Origin: Mycobacterium terramassiliense
GTDB taxonomy: Bacteria; Actinomycetota; Actinomycetes; Mycobacteriales; Mycobacteriaceae
DNA length: 64,000 nt
NCBI RefSeq assembly: GCF_900157385.1
Contig: NZ_LT717700.1
Location: forward strand, 310,001-374,000
Reading direction: 5' to 3'
The notes under the pieces are model-generated. The model was not told where the DNA came from. It was given only the letters and a program-made list of their open reading frames with translations, and did no database searches. Positions within the stretch are counted from its first letter, which is position 1, and each line of letters opens with the position of its first letter. Positions 15,236 through 23,341 of the stretch are shown one piece after another. A program made the translations under genes and the position numbers.

Positions 15236-15532
15236 TCCGACTCTCGCCAGCTTCCCGCTCTGGGCGCAAGGCAGGCGGAGTTCGCCGACGCGGGGGTGCG
15301 CGGAGAGGTCACCGCTAATGCCGCAGCTCGGCAGAAGGGCTGGCGTCCGCCACGTATCGAGCTACGCGATCCAACGGTGGTCGCTGCCCGAATACCCGAG
15401 CAGTTCAGCCGCGAGCAGATCGACCTGCTCATCGCACTGTTTAGCGAAAGGAAACCTATGGCGAGCCCAGGGAATCCGTTTATCGTAGACCGGTCGAGTT
15501 CGCCGCACGAAGGAGCCGCCGACGGTCAATAG
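15236..15532 (+). pseudogene. C-terminal remnant of an unknown gene
   Basis: After a TAA at 15233-15235 the frame reads LPALGARQAEFADAGVRG, then TANAAARQKGWRPPRIELR, then EQFSREQIDLLIALFSE, and ends at 15532. Composition and codon use look like a real protein tail, but no convincing start exists, only a weak GTG at 15296. An internal ATG at 15458 with GAAAGGAAA upstream could make a 24-residue peptide in the same frame. I read it as the surviving 3' end of a gene cut by the event that left the inverted repeat at 15139. Confidence 0.4.
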
Positions 15533-15581
15533 AGGCAAGACCCCTCCGACCGACCCATTCACGCCTGGCGAACGCCGTGCC

Positions 15582-15842
15582 ATGCTGATCGCGGTCGGCG
15601 TTGTCGTTGGTGTTATTGCTGCCGGCTCGACGGCATGGGTAATGACCGACCACTCGTCGGACCCCTACGACCGATCGGGTGATGGCTGCGTGAATGTCAC
15701 GTTCGCGAGTTCGATGGGCGGCGGACTCGAGCACGCATGTGGTACGGCGGCGCGTGACTGGTGTCGCGCCATCTACGCGCAACATGACGCCCACGCTGAA
15801 GCGGTTCAGGCTGAATGTCGCGTCGCGGGGATTCTGCCGTAG
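15582..15842 (+). CDS. Small membrane-anchored hypothetical protein
   Basis: An 86-residue protein with one N-terminal transmembrane segment (LIAVGVVVGVIAAGSTAWVM). An exported domain follows with four cysteines: GDGCVNVTFASSMGGGLEHAC, then DWCRAIYA and AECRVAG. I do not recognise a function. The ATG at 15582 has no good ribosome site. The frame is open back to 15489 and reads NRGKTPPTDPFTPGERRAM before this ATG, as if the real start (codon GTC at 15525, after a GAAGGAG) had been lost by mutation from GTG. Expression is therefore doubtful. Confidence 0.5.
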   Translation: MLIAVGVVVGVIAAGSTAWVMTDHSSDPYDRSGDGCVNVTFASSMGGGLEHACGTAARDWCRAIYAQHDAHAEAVQAECRVAGILP

Positions 15843-16376
15843 GGCAGTGCCGGCTCGTCATCAACTAGCGTAAGACGAACCACAGCCGTCGCGTGGTGCC
15901 GCTGCATGCGACCGCAGTCGCGACGTTGCGTAAGCGCCGCATTGTCGTCGAGGCCTACCACAGCTGGACTTCTTAACTCGATGAAGCGGCAAGCCTTTCG
16001 TCGATAGCGTTGAAAACAGTTCGCCAGCCGCCTACGTCTATCGTGAGCCGTCAGGAGGAATCGGCGAAATTCGCGGCTAATCGCCGTGGTGCGGGCGCCC
16101 AGAGCTAGGTCCCGAGGGGCATTGTGTGCGGCCGACAACCTTGTTGGCGCATTTGGCGGCTATCACCCGCCAGCCGGGGCTGGCTGCCGCCTGCCGGACG
16201 GCGCTGCTTTCACTGCGTCACCCCTCCCTCAGAATCCAAGACATGGCGGCACCTTAAGGCACTTCGGGGCTTACCCCGTCGGGGCTCAGGTTGCTGCATA
16301 AGCCTTCCAGCGGCCTACCGGTCGCGAGGATTCGTTCGCTTTGAGAATGTTCCCAAAAGCGTTCCCAACGGGCATG
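15843..16376. other. Gene-poor stretch before tRNA; possible integrase-tail remnant
   Basis: I see no complete gene. Just before the tRNA the plus strand reads FENVPKSVPNGHENGPRRS, then VAGTGFEPATSGL where it enters the tRNA. This is like the C-terminal ends of integrase genes that abut tRNA attachment sites. The element itself is absent. GTTCCCAA occurs several times (15191, 16349, 16361). Confidence 0.35.
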
Positions 16377-16411
16377 AAAATGGCCCCCGGAGAAGTCTCC
16401 GGGAGCCATTT
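16377..16411 (-). terminator. Strong hairpin terminator after tRNA-fMet
   Basis: On the minus strand AAATGGCTCCCGGAGA pairs with TCTCCGGGGGCCATTT with a 2-base loop and ends in a run of four Ts. It starts five bases after the CCA end of the tRNA gene. Confidence 0.8.
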
Positions 16412-16415
16412 CACC

Positions 16416-16492
16416 TGGTAGCGGGGACAGGATTCGAACCTGCGACCTCTGGGTTATGAGCCCAGCGAGCTACCGAGCTGCTCCACCCCGCG
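16416..16492 (-). tRNA. Initiator tRNA-fMet (CAT), CCA encoded
   Basis: The minus strand folds as a complete cloverleaf. The acceptor is CGCGGGG with CCCCGCT, the anticodon loop CTCATAA (CAU), the T-loop TTCGAAT, then A and an encoded CCA (16416-16418). Two initiator hallmarks are visible: three consecutive G-C pairs in the anticodon stem (CTGGG with CCCAG) and no Watson-Crick pair at position 1:72 (C against T). Confidence 0.93.
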
Positions 16493-16557
16493 TTGGTAAA
16501 TGACAGGTTACCGAACGCGCGTCGCGGCGGCCAAATCGCGCGCTGACCAGCCCCGTT

Positions 16558-17169
16558 TCAGCGGCGAACGCGCGCGGTCAGTGCGCCGAGGCAGCGGAAG
16601 TCGCCCACGGGCTGCAGGCCCACCATCAGCCGCCCGTCGACCAGCCAGGCCGGTGTGCCGTCGACGCCGCGGTGGCGCGCCACCCACTCGGCCTGCCCGA
16701 CGGCCATCGCCGCGCTGCCGTCGGACAGCGCGGCGCGCAGCCGGCCCACGTCGGCGCCCGCCAGGAGGGCGTGCCGGTCGATGACGGCCTGGTCGTCGAT
16801 GTCCTCGCCGAAAACGAAGTGCGCGTCAAACAGCCGGCGGTGCAGCTCCGGGAACGCGGCGGGGTCATTGAGCCGCGCCCACTCCGCGGCCGCCAAAGCC
16901 CTTCGGCTGTGCGGTATCCGGCGGGGCCAGCGCAGCGGCATCGCCACCGCCCGGGCCTGCCGCTCGATCATGGCGTGCCTGGGCCCGGGGCCGAACCTCA
17001 TCGGCAGGCCCCCGGGCGGCATGCCCGGGTGCGCCTGGAACGGCAGCAAGACGACGTCGATCCCCGCCTCCACGAGGATCGCGGTCCGGTGTTGCGCGAC
17101 GTAGGAGAACGGGCACACAAAGTCGTACCAGTGCAGCACCGTGCGGTCGTCGTCGTAGGGCTCAGTCAT
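16558..17169 (-). CDS. DsbA-family thioredoxin-like oxidoreductase
   Basis: A 203-residue protein of the DsbA/2-hydroxychromene-2-carboxylate isomerase/FrnE group. The thioredoxin strand carries HWYDFVCPFSYVAQHR near residue 15. The motif CPFS keeps one cysteine, as in FrnE-like and GST-kappa-like members, so disulfide exchange by a CxxC pair is unlikely. The cis-proline loop is GTPAWLVDG. No signal peptide is visible, so it is cytoplasmic. Its ATG overlaps the end of the glycerate kinase gene by 8 bases and has GGGAGGAAA upstream, making it the last gene of the glycolate operon. Its part in that pathway is not evident. Confidence 0.78.
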   Translation of the reverse strand: MTEPYDDDRTVLHWYDFVCPFSYVAQHRTAILVEAGIDVVLLPFQAHPGMPPGGLPMRFGPGPRHAMIERQARAVAMPLRWPRRIPHSRRALAAAEWARLNDPAAFPELHRRLFDAHFVFGEDIDDQAVIDRHALLAGADVGRLRAALSDGSAAMAVGQAEWVARHRGVDGTPAWLVDGRLMVGLQPVGDFRCLGALTARVRR

Positions 17170-18307
17170 GATTTCCTCCCTGGCGCGGCGTGGATTCCCG
17201 GATCAGCGCTTCGGTGACCTGAGTGAGCAGGTTGGCGGCGTCCTGGGTGCAGCGCCGCGGGTCGGGCTCGAGTTCGGTCAGGGTGCGGACGGCGGCGAAG
17301 CCCGCCGCGCGGGCCTGCGCGCTGCTCAGGGTCGACACCCCGGCGATGGCGAAGGTCGGCACGCCGTGTTTGTGGGCGCACCGGGAAACGCCGACGGGTG
17401 CCTTGCCGCGCAGCGATTGGACGTCGAGGGACCCCTCGCCGGTCACCACCACCTTGGCGCCGGCCAGATTCCGGTCGAGCCCCACGAGTTCGAGGATCAT
17501 CTCGATGCCGGGCCGCATCCGCGCGCCCAGCACGGACAGCGCCGCGAACCCCACGCCGCCCGCGGCGCCGGCGCCGGGCTGGTTGCGGCAGTCGGTGTGG
17601 GTCGCCCGGTCGACGAGATCCGCCCAGCGGGAAAGCCCGCGTTCGAGGGCCGCCACCTGCTCGCCGTGGGCACCCTTCTGGGGTCCGTAGCCGATCGCCG
17701 CGCCGTGCGGTCCGCACAGCGGGCTGTCCACGTCGGCCGCGAGCGTGAAGGCGCTGTCTTTGATGGCGGGATGCAACCCGCCGAGGTCGAGGCGCGCGGC
17801 CTGCGCCAGGCCGCGGCCCCCGGGCGGGATCGGGTCGCCACGGTGGTCGAGGATTTCGGCGCCGAGCGCGACGAGCATGCCGGCGCCGCCGTCGGTGCTC
17901 GCGCTGCCGCCGACGGTGATGACGATGTCGCGGCACCCATCGTCGAGCGCGAGGCCGATCACGCTGCCCAACCCGTGGGTGCTGGCCGTCATTGGCGCCG
18001 GCGTCTGTGCGGGAAGCCGCTGGGTACCGCAGACGTCGGCCATCTCGATGACCGCGCGCGTGCCCGTTCGCGCGTAGGCGGTGTGCACCGGCGCGCGGGT
18101 CGGTCCGGTGACGTGGGCGGGCATGCGTTGGAATCCGGCGGCCAGCACGGCATCCAGGGTCCCCTCCCCGCCGTCGGCGACGGGGCAGGCGACGGTCGTC
18201 GCCTGCGGATCGGCGCGCCACACGCCCCGCGCCATCGCCCGCGCGGCTTCCGCGGCGCGCAACGATCCCTTGAACTTGTCGGGCGCCAGGACGATGTGGC
18301 CGCCCAT
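17162..18307 (-). CDS. glxK: Glycerate kinase (GlxK/GarK type)
   Basis: A 381-residue class I glycerate kinase, phosphorylating glycerate with ATP as the last step of the glyoxylate-to-glycolysis route. Family hallmarks are VLAPDKFKGSLRAAEAA at the N-terminus, CPVADGGEGTLDAVL, GLGSVIGLAL, ITVGGSASTDGGAGM, and VVTGEGSLDVQSLRGKAPVGV near the C-terminus. Length is normal. The ATG at 18307 overlaps the permease stop (TGATG), so translation is coupled. Operon order is glcD, permease, glxK, dsbA-like, matching uptake, oxidation and final phosphorylation of the same substrate. Confidence 0.92.
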   Translation of the reverse strand: MGGHIVLAPDKFKGSLRAAEAARAMARGVWRADPQATTVACPVADGGEGTLDAVLAAGFQRMPAHVTGPTRAPVHTAYARTGTRAVIEMADVCGTQRLPAQTPAPMTASTHGLGSVIGLALDDGCRDIVITVGGSASTDGGAGMLVALGAEILDHRGDPIPPGGRGLAQAARLDLGGLHPAIKDSAFTLAADVDSPLCGPHGAAIGYGPQKGAHGEQVAALERGLSRWADLVDRATHTDCRNQPGAGAAGGVGFAALSVLGARMRPGIEMILELVGLDRNLAGAKVVVTGEGSLDVQSLRGKAPVGVSRCAHKHGVPTFAIAGVSTLSSAQARAAGFAAVRTLTELEPDPRRCTQDAANLLTQVTEALIRESTPRQGGNHD

Positions 18308-19995
18308 CACGCCACCATCCAGCCGAGCCACGACGTTGTCTGCAGGTACACCAGGAGACACATCAGGGCCAGCAAGAGCAGGCTCCACTTCAAGACCACG
18401 CGGAACAGATCCCCCTCCCTGCCCTTCATCTGCACCGCGGCGGTGGCGATGACCAGGCTCTGCGGCGAGAGCATCTTCCCGATCACGCCCCCCGACGAGT
18501 TCGCCGCCGCCAGCAGGGTCGGGCTGAGGCCAGCGGAGTGCGCGGCGCTGACCTGCAGCACCCCGAAGAGCGAGTTGGAGGAGGTGTCCGAACCGGTGAC
18601 CGTCACGCCAAGCCAGCCGATGATGGGCGCGACGATCCCGAGCAGGCCGCCGGCGCCGGCGATCCACAGGCCCAGCGTGGTGGTTTCGCCGGACAGGTTC
18701 AACAGGTAGGCCAGCGCCAGCACCAGGCCCACGGTGAGTGCGGCGCTGCGTAATTGGATCGCCGCCTGCGCGTAGGCACGCAGCGCCTGGCCTACCGACG
18801 TGCGCAGCACGAGCATGGTGAGCAGCCCGCTCGCGAGGAGCAAAGTGCCTGCGGCCGAAAGGAAGTCAAGCTTGTAAACGGTCAGCGGGGAGGCCTTGTG
18901 CGCCGCGTTGGCGACGTGCAGACCGGGCCAGGCGAAGCTGGTGCCGCCGTGCTTGAGCAGCGCGGTGAACGGCTTCCACATCGACACCGAGAAGATCGCG
19001 GTGACCATCACGTACGGCGCGTAGGCCAGCAGGACGTCCCTGCGCGAGTCGGCCACCTCGTCGCGCACCCCGCTGGCCGGGTGCGCGGTCAGCACGGCGC
19101 CATCCGGCCGGCCCACCGGCGCTGTGGCGCTTTGGTTTTCGTGAGTGAGCGCGACCTTTTCGGTCGCGCCCACCAGTGGGGCCTTCGGGCGCCAGACCCG
19201 AAGCAGCAAGACGATGGAACCGGCGCTGATGATCGACCCGGCGATGTCGGTGAGCTCGACGGAGAAGAAGTTCGAGCACAGGAATTGGACGATCGCGTAG
19301 ACGCCGCCGCCCATCGCGGCGGCCGGCCAGGCGTGTTTGAGCCCCGCGCGGCCGTCGACCATGAAGATCAGGATGAACGGGACGATGCAGGCCAGGATCG
19401 GGGTTTGCCGACCGACCATGGCGCCCAGCGTGTCCAGGGGCAGCCCGGTGACCCCGGACAGCGCGACGATCGGGATGCCCAACGAGGCGAACGCGACCGG
19501 GGCGGTGTTGGCCACCAGTGCCACGGCGGCGGCCTTCAGCGGCGAGAACCGCAGCGCGACCAGCATCAGCGACGTGATGGCCACCGGGGTGCCGAAGCCG
19601 GCCAGGCCCTCGATGAGCGCGCCAAAACAGAACGCGACGATGACGGCCTGGATCCGCTGGTCCGGGGAGATCGATGCCATGGAGCGGCACAGCACGTCGC
19701 GATGGCCGGTCTGGACCGTCAGGTTGTATATCCAGATCGCGTTGAGCACCAACCACATAATGGGAAACATCCCGTAGGCGAACCCGAGCACCGCCGAGTC
19801 GGCGACCTGCGCCACGGGCATGTGATAAGCCCCCCAGGCGATCAGCGCCGCGGTGCCGACGCCGACGGCGGCGGCGATGGGCGCGCGCACCCGAAGCCCG
19901 CCGAGCAGCACGAACATGATGACCAATGGCAGCGCGGCGACGGCGGCGCTCCATCCGAGGGAATGGGCGACGGGGGTGTAATCGGGCTGGAACAT
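18307..19995 (-). CDS. Glycolate/L-lactate permease (LctP/GlcA family)
   Basis: A 562-residue polytopic membrane protein of the LctP family with about twelve to thirteen hydrophobic helices. Signature stretches are ALIEGLAGFGTPVAITSLML, VTVTGSDTSSNSLFGVLQ and NSSGGVIGKMLSPQSLVIA. LctP/GlcA proteins import lactate and glycolate with protons. A hydrophilic loop of about 50 residues (about 285-335) separates the two halves. The start follows the glcD stop with no gap, and the stop overlaps glxK, so it is the middle of the operon. The context (GlcD, Gcl, GlxK) favours glycolate as the substrate. Confidence 0.9.
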   Translation of the reverse strand: MFQPDYTPVAHSLGWSAAVAALPLVIMFVLLGGLRVRAPIAAAVGVGTAALIAWGAYHMPVAQVADSAVLGFAYGMFPIMWLVLNAIWIYNLTVQTGHRDVLCRSMASISPDQRIQAVIVAFCFGALIEGLAGFGTPVAITSLMLVALRFSPLKAAAVALVANTAPVAFASLGIPIVALSGVTGLPLDTLGAMVGRQTPILACIVPFILIFMVDGRAGLKHAWPAAAMGGGVYAIVQFLCSNFFSVELTDIAGSIISAGSIVLLLRVWRPKAPLVGATEKVALTHENQSATAPVGRPDGAVLTAHPASGVRDEVADSRRDVLLAYAPYVMVTAIFSVSMWKPFTALLKHGGTSFAWPGLHVANAAHKASPLTVYKLDFLSAAGTLLLASGLLTMLVLRTSVGQALRAYAQAAIQLRSAALTVGLVLALAYLLNLSGETTTLGLWIAGAGGLLGIVAPIIGWLGVTVTGSDTSSNSLFGVLQVSAAHSAGLSPTLLAAANSSGGVIGKMLSPQSLVIATAAVQMKGREGDLFRVVLKWSLLLLALMCLLVYLQTTSWLGWMVA

Positions 19996-21360
19996 CTAGA
20001 GCACCGCCCCCGGGTTGAGGATGTTCTGCGGATCGAGGGCCCGCTTGATGCGGCGGGTCAGCTCCATCACGTCGGGCCCCAACTGATCCGGCAGCCACGC
20101 CTTCTTGAGCCGCCCCACGCCGTGCTCGCCAGTGATGGTGCCGCCGAGTTTCAGTGCCAGGTGCATGATTTCGCCGAACGCGAGGTGCGCGCGCCGCGAC
20201 TGGTCGGGATCGGCCGGGTCGTGCACGATCAGCGGGTGGGTGTTGCCGTCGCCGGCGTGCGCGATGACGGCGCAGACGATGTCGCGCTGGGCGGCGATGG
20301 CCTCGATCCCGTCGACCAGTGCGGGCAACGCCGGCAGCGGCACGCCGACGTCCTCGAGCAGCAGGTCGCCGAGCCGCTCGACGGCCGGGATGGCGAACCG
20401 TCGCGCGGCGGTGAACGCCTCGCCCTCGTTCGGGTCGTCGGTAACGAACACGTCGGTGGCGTTGGCGTGCGCGAAAGCTTGGGCGATGAAAGCCATTTCG
20501 TTCTCCCGGTCGCCGGGCGCGTCGGACTGGGCGATGAGCATCGCGCGGGCGCCGAGATCCAGGCCCATCTTGAGGTGCCTTTCGACCGCGGCGATCGCCG
20601 TGTGGTCCATGAATTCGAGCATCGCGGGCCGCATGACGCGGGTGATGTTGCAGACCGCCTCCGTGGCGTCGCGCACCGAGGAGAACGAGGCCACGACGGT
20701 GCTGGCGGGCGGCTGCGCCGGCAGCAGTCGCAGGGTCAGCTCGGTGATGACGCCGAGGGTTCCCTCGCTGCCCACGAACAGCTTGGTCAGCGAGAGGCCG
20801 GCCGAGTCCTTCAGGCGCGGCCCGCCGAGGCGCACCACCGTCCCGTCGGCCAAGACCACTTCCAGCCCGAGGATGTAATCGGTTGTGACGCCGTACTTTA
20901 CGCAGCACAGGCCGCCCGCGTTGGTCGCGGCGTTTCCGCCGATGGAACAGAACTCGAACGACGACGGGTCGGGCGGATACCACAGACCGTGCTCGGCGAC
21001 CGCCCGTTTGACCTCGGCGTTGGTGAGCCCCGGTTGCACCACCGCGGTGCGCGTCACCGGGTCGACCTCGATGCCCCGCATCAGCTCGGTGGTCAGCACG
21101 ATGCCCCCGTCGACCGCCGTGGCGCCGCCCGACAAACCGGAACCCGCGCCGCGGGGCACCACCGGGACCCCGGCCGCGGTGGCCCAGCGCAGCACGGCCC
21201 GAACGTCGTCGGTGCTCCTGGCCCGCACCACGGCCGACGGGCGCCCGGCGTCCGGATCCTTGGCGCGGTCCTGCCGGTAGCCCTCGGTCACGTCCGGGTC
21301 GGTGAGCACGAGCAGGTTCGGGATGCTGGTGACGAGGTCGCGTTCGTCGAGTGCCGTCAT
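19996..21360 (-). CDS. glcD: Glycolate/D-lactate oxidase FAD subunit (GlcD-like)
   Basis: A 454-residue FAD-linked oxidase. The N-terminal PCMH-type FAD domain has VPVVPRGAGSGLSGGATA and PDPSSFEFCSIGGNAATNAGG. The C-terminal FAD-oxidase domain has CAVIAHAGDGNTHPLIV and ITGEHGVGRLKKAWL. GlcD oxidises glycolate to glyoxylate and belongs with GlcE and GlcF in E. coli, but neither partner is present here, so this may be a one-subunit enzyme or use a distant iron-sulfur protein. It is first in the minus-strand operon. A 15-bp IclR-type site (21373-21387) lies 13 bases before its start. Confidence 0.88.
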   Translation of the reverse strand: MTALDERDLVTSIPNLLVLTDPDVTEGYRQDRAKDPDAGRPSAVVRARSTDDVRAVLRWATAAGVPVVPRGAGSGLSGGATAVDGGIVLTTELMRGIEVDPVTRTAVVQPGLTNAEVKRAVAEHGLWYPPDPSSFEFCSIGGNAATNAGGLCCVKYGVTTDYILGLEVVLADGTVVRLGGPRLKDSAGLSLTKLFVGSEGTLGVITELTLRLLPAQPPASTVVASFSSVRDATEAVCNITRVMRPAMLEFMDHTAIAAVERHLKMGLDLGARAMLIAQSDAPGDRENEMAFIAQAFAHANATDVFVTDDPNEGEAFTAARRFAIPAVERLGDLLLEDVGVPLPALPALVDGIEAIAAQRDIVCAVIAHAGDGNTHPLIVHDPADPDQSRRAHLAFGEIMHLALKLGGTITGEHGVGRLKKAWLPDQLGPDVMELTRRIKRALDPQNILNPGAVL

Positions 21361-21372
21361 GGGCGAGTTCCA

Positions 21373-21387
21373 TTTCGTATGTTGGAA
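21373..21387. promoter_or_regulatory. IclR-type operator before glcD
   Basis: TTTCGTATGTTGGAA, 13 bases upstream of the glcD start. It matches the half-sites of TTCCGTATTATGGAA (21573-21587) and TTTCGTGATACGAAA (25137-25151). Confidence 0.55.
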
Positions 21388-21550
21388 TTTTTATTTCGCT
21401 TTAGTCACGGTGGCATGGCTCACGTTTGGCTGTCAAAGGAAACCCCCGTTGTCAGTACCGCCTTCGGTCAACTGCGCCGCGCCTGAACAGCCTTCACGCA
21501 AAATTCGCGGCCGCAGCGGTTGACAACCCGGGCGCCGAAGCCCTTCACTT

Positions 21551-21587
21551 ATTCCGTATTTCGATTACTCCATTCCGTATTATGGAA
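21551..21587. promoter_or_regulatory. IclR-type operator before hyi, with repeated half-site
   Basis: TTCCGTATTATGGAA (21573-21587) is a dyad, TTCC-N7-GGAA, nine bases before the hyi GTG. The decamer ATTCCGTATT occurs at 21551-21560 and again at 21572-21581, exactly two helical turns apart. Confidence 0.6.
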
Positions 21588-21595
21588 GGAATGCC

Positions 21596-22456
21596 GTGGC
21601 GTCTGCGACCTACGCGGTGAACTGTTCGATCCTGTTCACCGAGCTGCCCCTGCTGAAGCGGCCGGCCGCGGCGCGGGCGGCGGGCTTCGAAGCGGTCGAG
21701 TTCTGGTGGCCGTTCGCCGAGCCGGCGCCGCCGGAAGGAGATGTCGACGCGTTCGTCCGCGCCATCCGGAATGCCGGGGTCCGGTTGAGCGGGTTGAACT
21801 TCGCGGCGGGTGACATGCCGGCGGGCGACCGCGGGATCGTGTCCGACCCCGGGTCGGTGACCGCGTTCCGGGACAGCGTGGACGTCGCCGTCGACATCGC
21901 CAAGACGCTGGGCACCCGGGCCTTCAACGCGCTCTACGGCAACCGCATCGAGGGGCTGGCGCCGGCGGCCCAAGACGACGTGGCGGCCGAGAACCTCGCC
22001 TACGCGGCCCAGGCGGCCCAACGCATCGGTGCCACGGTGCTCATCGAGCCGGTCAGCGGCGCACCCCGTTACCCCATCAGGACCGCGGCGGATGCCGTGC
22101 GGGTCGTCGATCGGGTGCGTAGCCGGGCGGGGTATGAAAACCTGTGCGTGCTGGCCGATCTCTATCACCTGCACGTCAACGGCGACGACGTGGCCGCCGC
22201 GCTGCACGCCCATGCCGACCGGGTCGGCCACGTCCAGATCGCGGACTCGCCGGGTCGCGGCGAGCCGGGGACCGGCGAGATCGTGCTCGCCAGTTATCTC
22301 GGGATCCTGCTCGATCACAGGTACGACGGGTACATCGGTTTGGAGTACCAGCCCAGCCGCCCCGACACCTTCGACTGGTTACCCGAAGCGGACCGGGGTC
22401 GCGCCGGAGTCAACATCGAATCCCTTGCGGCACTTGTGGAAACGAGGAGTCAATGA
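21596..22456 (+). CDS. hyi: Hydroxypyruvate isomerase
   Basis: A 286-residue TIM-barrel protein of the AP-endonuclease-2/xylose-isomerase-like superfamily, matching hydroxypyruvate isomerases. It has an opening strand with NCSILFTELPLLKRPAAARAAGF, then VEFWWPF, LSGLNFAAGDMPAGDRG, the glutamate strand VLIEPVSG, the LCVLADLYHLHVNGDD metal-ligand region, HVQIADSPGRGEPGTGEI and IGLEYQPS. It interconverts hydroxypyruvate and tartronate semialdehyde. The GTG start has GGAAGGA upstream. Its stop overlaps the glxR start (ATGA). It is first in the plus-strand operon hyi-glxR-gcl-iclR. Confidence 0.9.
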   Translation: MASATYAVNCSILFTELPLLKRPAAARAAGFEAVEFWWPFAEPAPPEGDVDAFVRAIRNAGVRLSGLNFAAGDMPAGDRGIVSDPGSVTAFRDSVDVAVDIAKTLGTRAFNALYGNRIEGLAPAAQDDVAAENLAYAAQAAQRIGATVLIEPVSGAPRYPIRTAADAVRVVDRVRSRAGYENLCVLADLYHLHVNGDDVAAALHAHADRVGHVQIADSPGRGEPGTGEIVLASYLGILLDHRYDGYIGLEYQPSRPDTFDWLPEADRGRAGVNIESLAALVETRSQ

Positions 22457-23337
22457 GCAGCATCGCGTTCATCGGGCTGGGTATCATGGGCAGCCCCATG
22501 GCCTGCCACCTGGCCCGGGCCGGTCACACCGTCTACGGCTACAACCGTTCGCCCCAGCGCTGTGCCGCGCTGGTCGAGGCGGGGGGCGTCGCGGCGGAAT
22601 CGATCGCCGAGGCGGTCAAGGGCGCCGACGTGGTGGCCGTGATGGTGCCCGACTCCCCCGATGTGCACGACGTGTTGGCCTCGGACGGCGGGGTTTTCGC
22701 GCACGCCCAGCCCGAGACCCTGGTGATCGACTTCTCCTCGATCCGCCCCGACGTCACCAAGGAGCTGGCGGAGGAGGCCAGACGACGGGGGTTGCGCATG
22801 ATCGACGCCCCGGTCTCGGGCGGTGAGGCCGGTGCCAAGAACGCGTCGCTGTCGATCATGGTCGGGGCCACCGAGCGCGATTTCGCCGCCGCCACGCCGA
22901 TCCTGCAGGCCGTCGGCAAGACGATCGTCCACGTGGGTCCCACCGGTGCGGGTCAGACCGTCAAGGCCGCCAATCAACTCATCGTCGCGGGCAACATCGA
23001 ACTCCTCGCCGAGGCGATCACCTTCCTGCGGGCCTACGCGGTCGATCTCGACGCGGCGGTCAAGGTGCTGGGCGGCGGTCTGGCCGGCTCGGCGGTGCTG
23101 GACCAGAAGGCCCCGAAGATGTTGGCCCGCAACTTCGACCCGGGATTCCGGATCGAGCTGCACCACAAGGACATGGGCATCGTGACCAGTGCCGCACGCG
23201 AGGCCGACGTCGTCATCCCCTTGGGCGCGGTCGTGGCCCAATTGATGGCGTCCGCGCTGGCCAACGGCGACGGGGCGCTGGACCACTCGGGCCTGCTGCT
23301 GGGCGTCGAGCGGTTGTCGGGACGCGGGGAAAGCTAG
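22453..23337 (+). CDS. glxR: Tartronate semialdehyde (2-hydroxy-3-oxopropionate) reductase
   Basis: A 294-residue beta-hydroxyacid dehydrogenase. The NAD(P) fold is at the N-terminus ([21 protein letters not shown]), and the substrate signature is [20 protein letters not shown]. The catalytic lysine is in [19 protein letters not shown], and the C-terminal helix region has HHKDMGIV. It reduces tartronate semialdehyde to glycerate. ATG 22453 overlaps the hyi stop and has GAGGAG upstream. The Gcl gene follows after 4 bases. Order and couplings mark one operon for the glycerate pathway. Confidence 0.92.
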   Translation: MSSIAFIGLGIMGSPMACHLARAGHTVYGYNRSPQRCAALVEAGGVAAESIAEAVKGADVVAVMVPDSPDVHDVLASDGGVFAHAQPETLVIDFSSIRPDVTKELAEEARRRGLRMIDAPVSGGEAGAKNASLSIMVGATERDFAAATPILQAVGKTIVHVGPTGAGQTVKAANQLIVAGNIELLAEAITFLRAYAVDLDAAVKVLGGGLAGSAVLDQKAPKMLARNFDPGFRIELHHKDMGIVTSAAREADVVIPLGAVVAQLMASALANGDGALDHSGLLLGVERLSGRGES

Positions 23338-23341
23338 CGCC

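Noticed and set aside
16124..16459. A full integrase or other real gene running into the tRNA
   Set aside because: Only the last 40 codons look protein-like and they pass through the tRNA terminator and tRNA itself; no integrase catalytic residues are present.
18754..21486. Plus-strand open frame of about 900 codons
   Set aside because: It lies opposite glcD and the permease gene and reads as Arg/Gly/His-rich shadow sequence without any domain.
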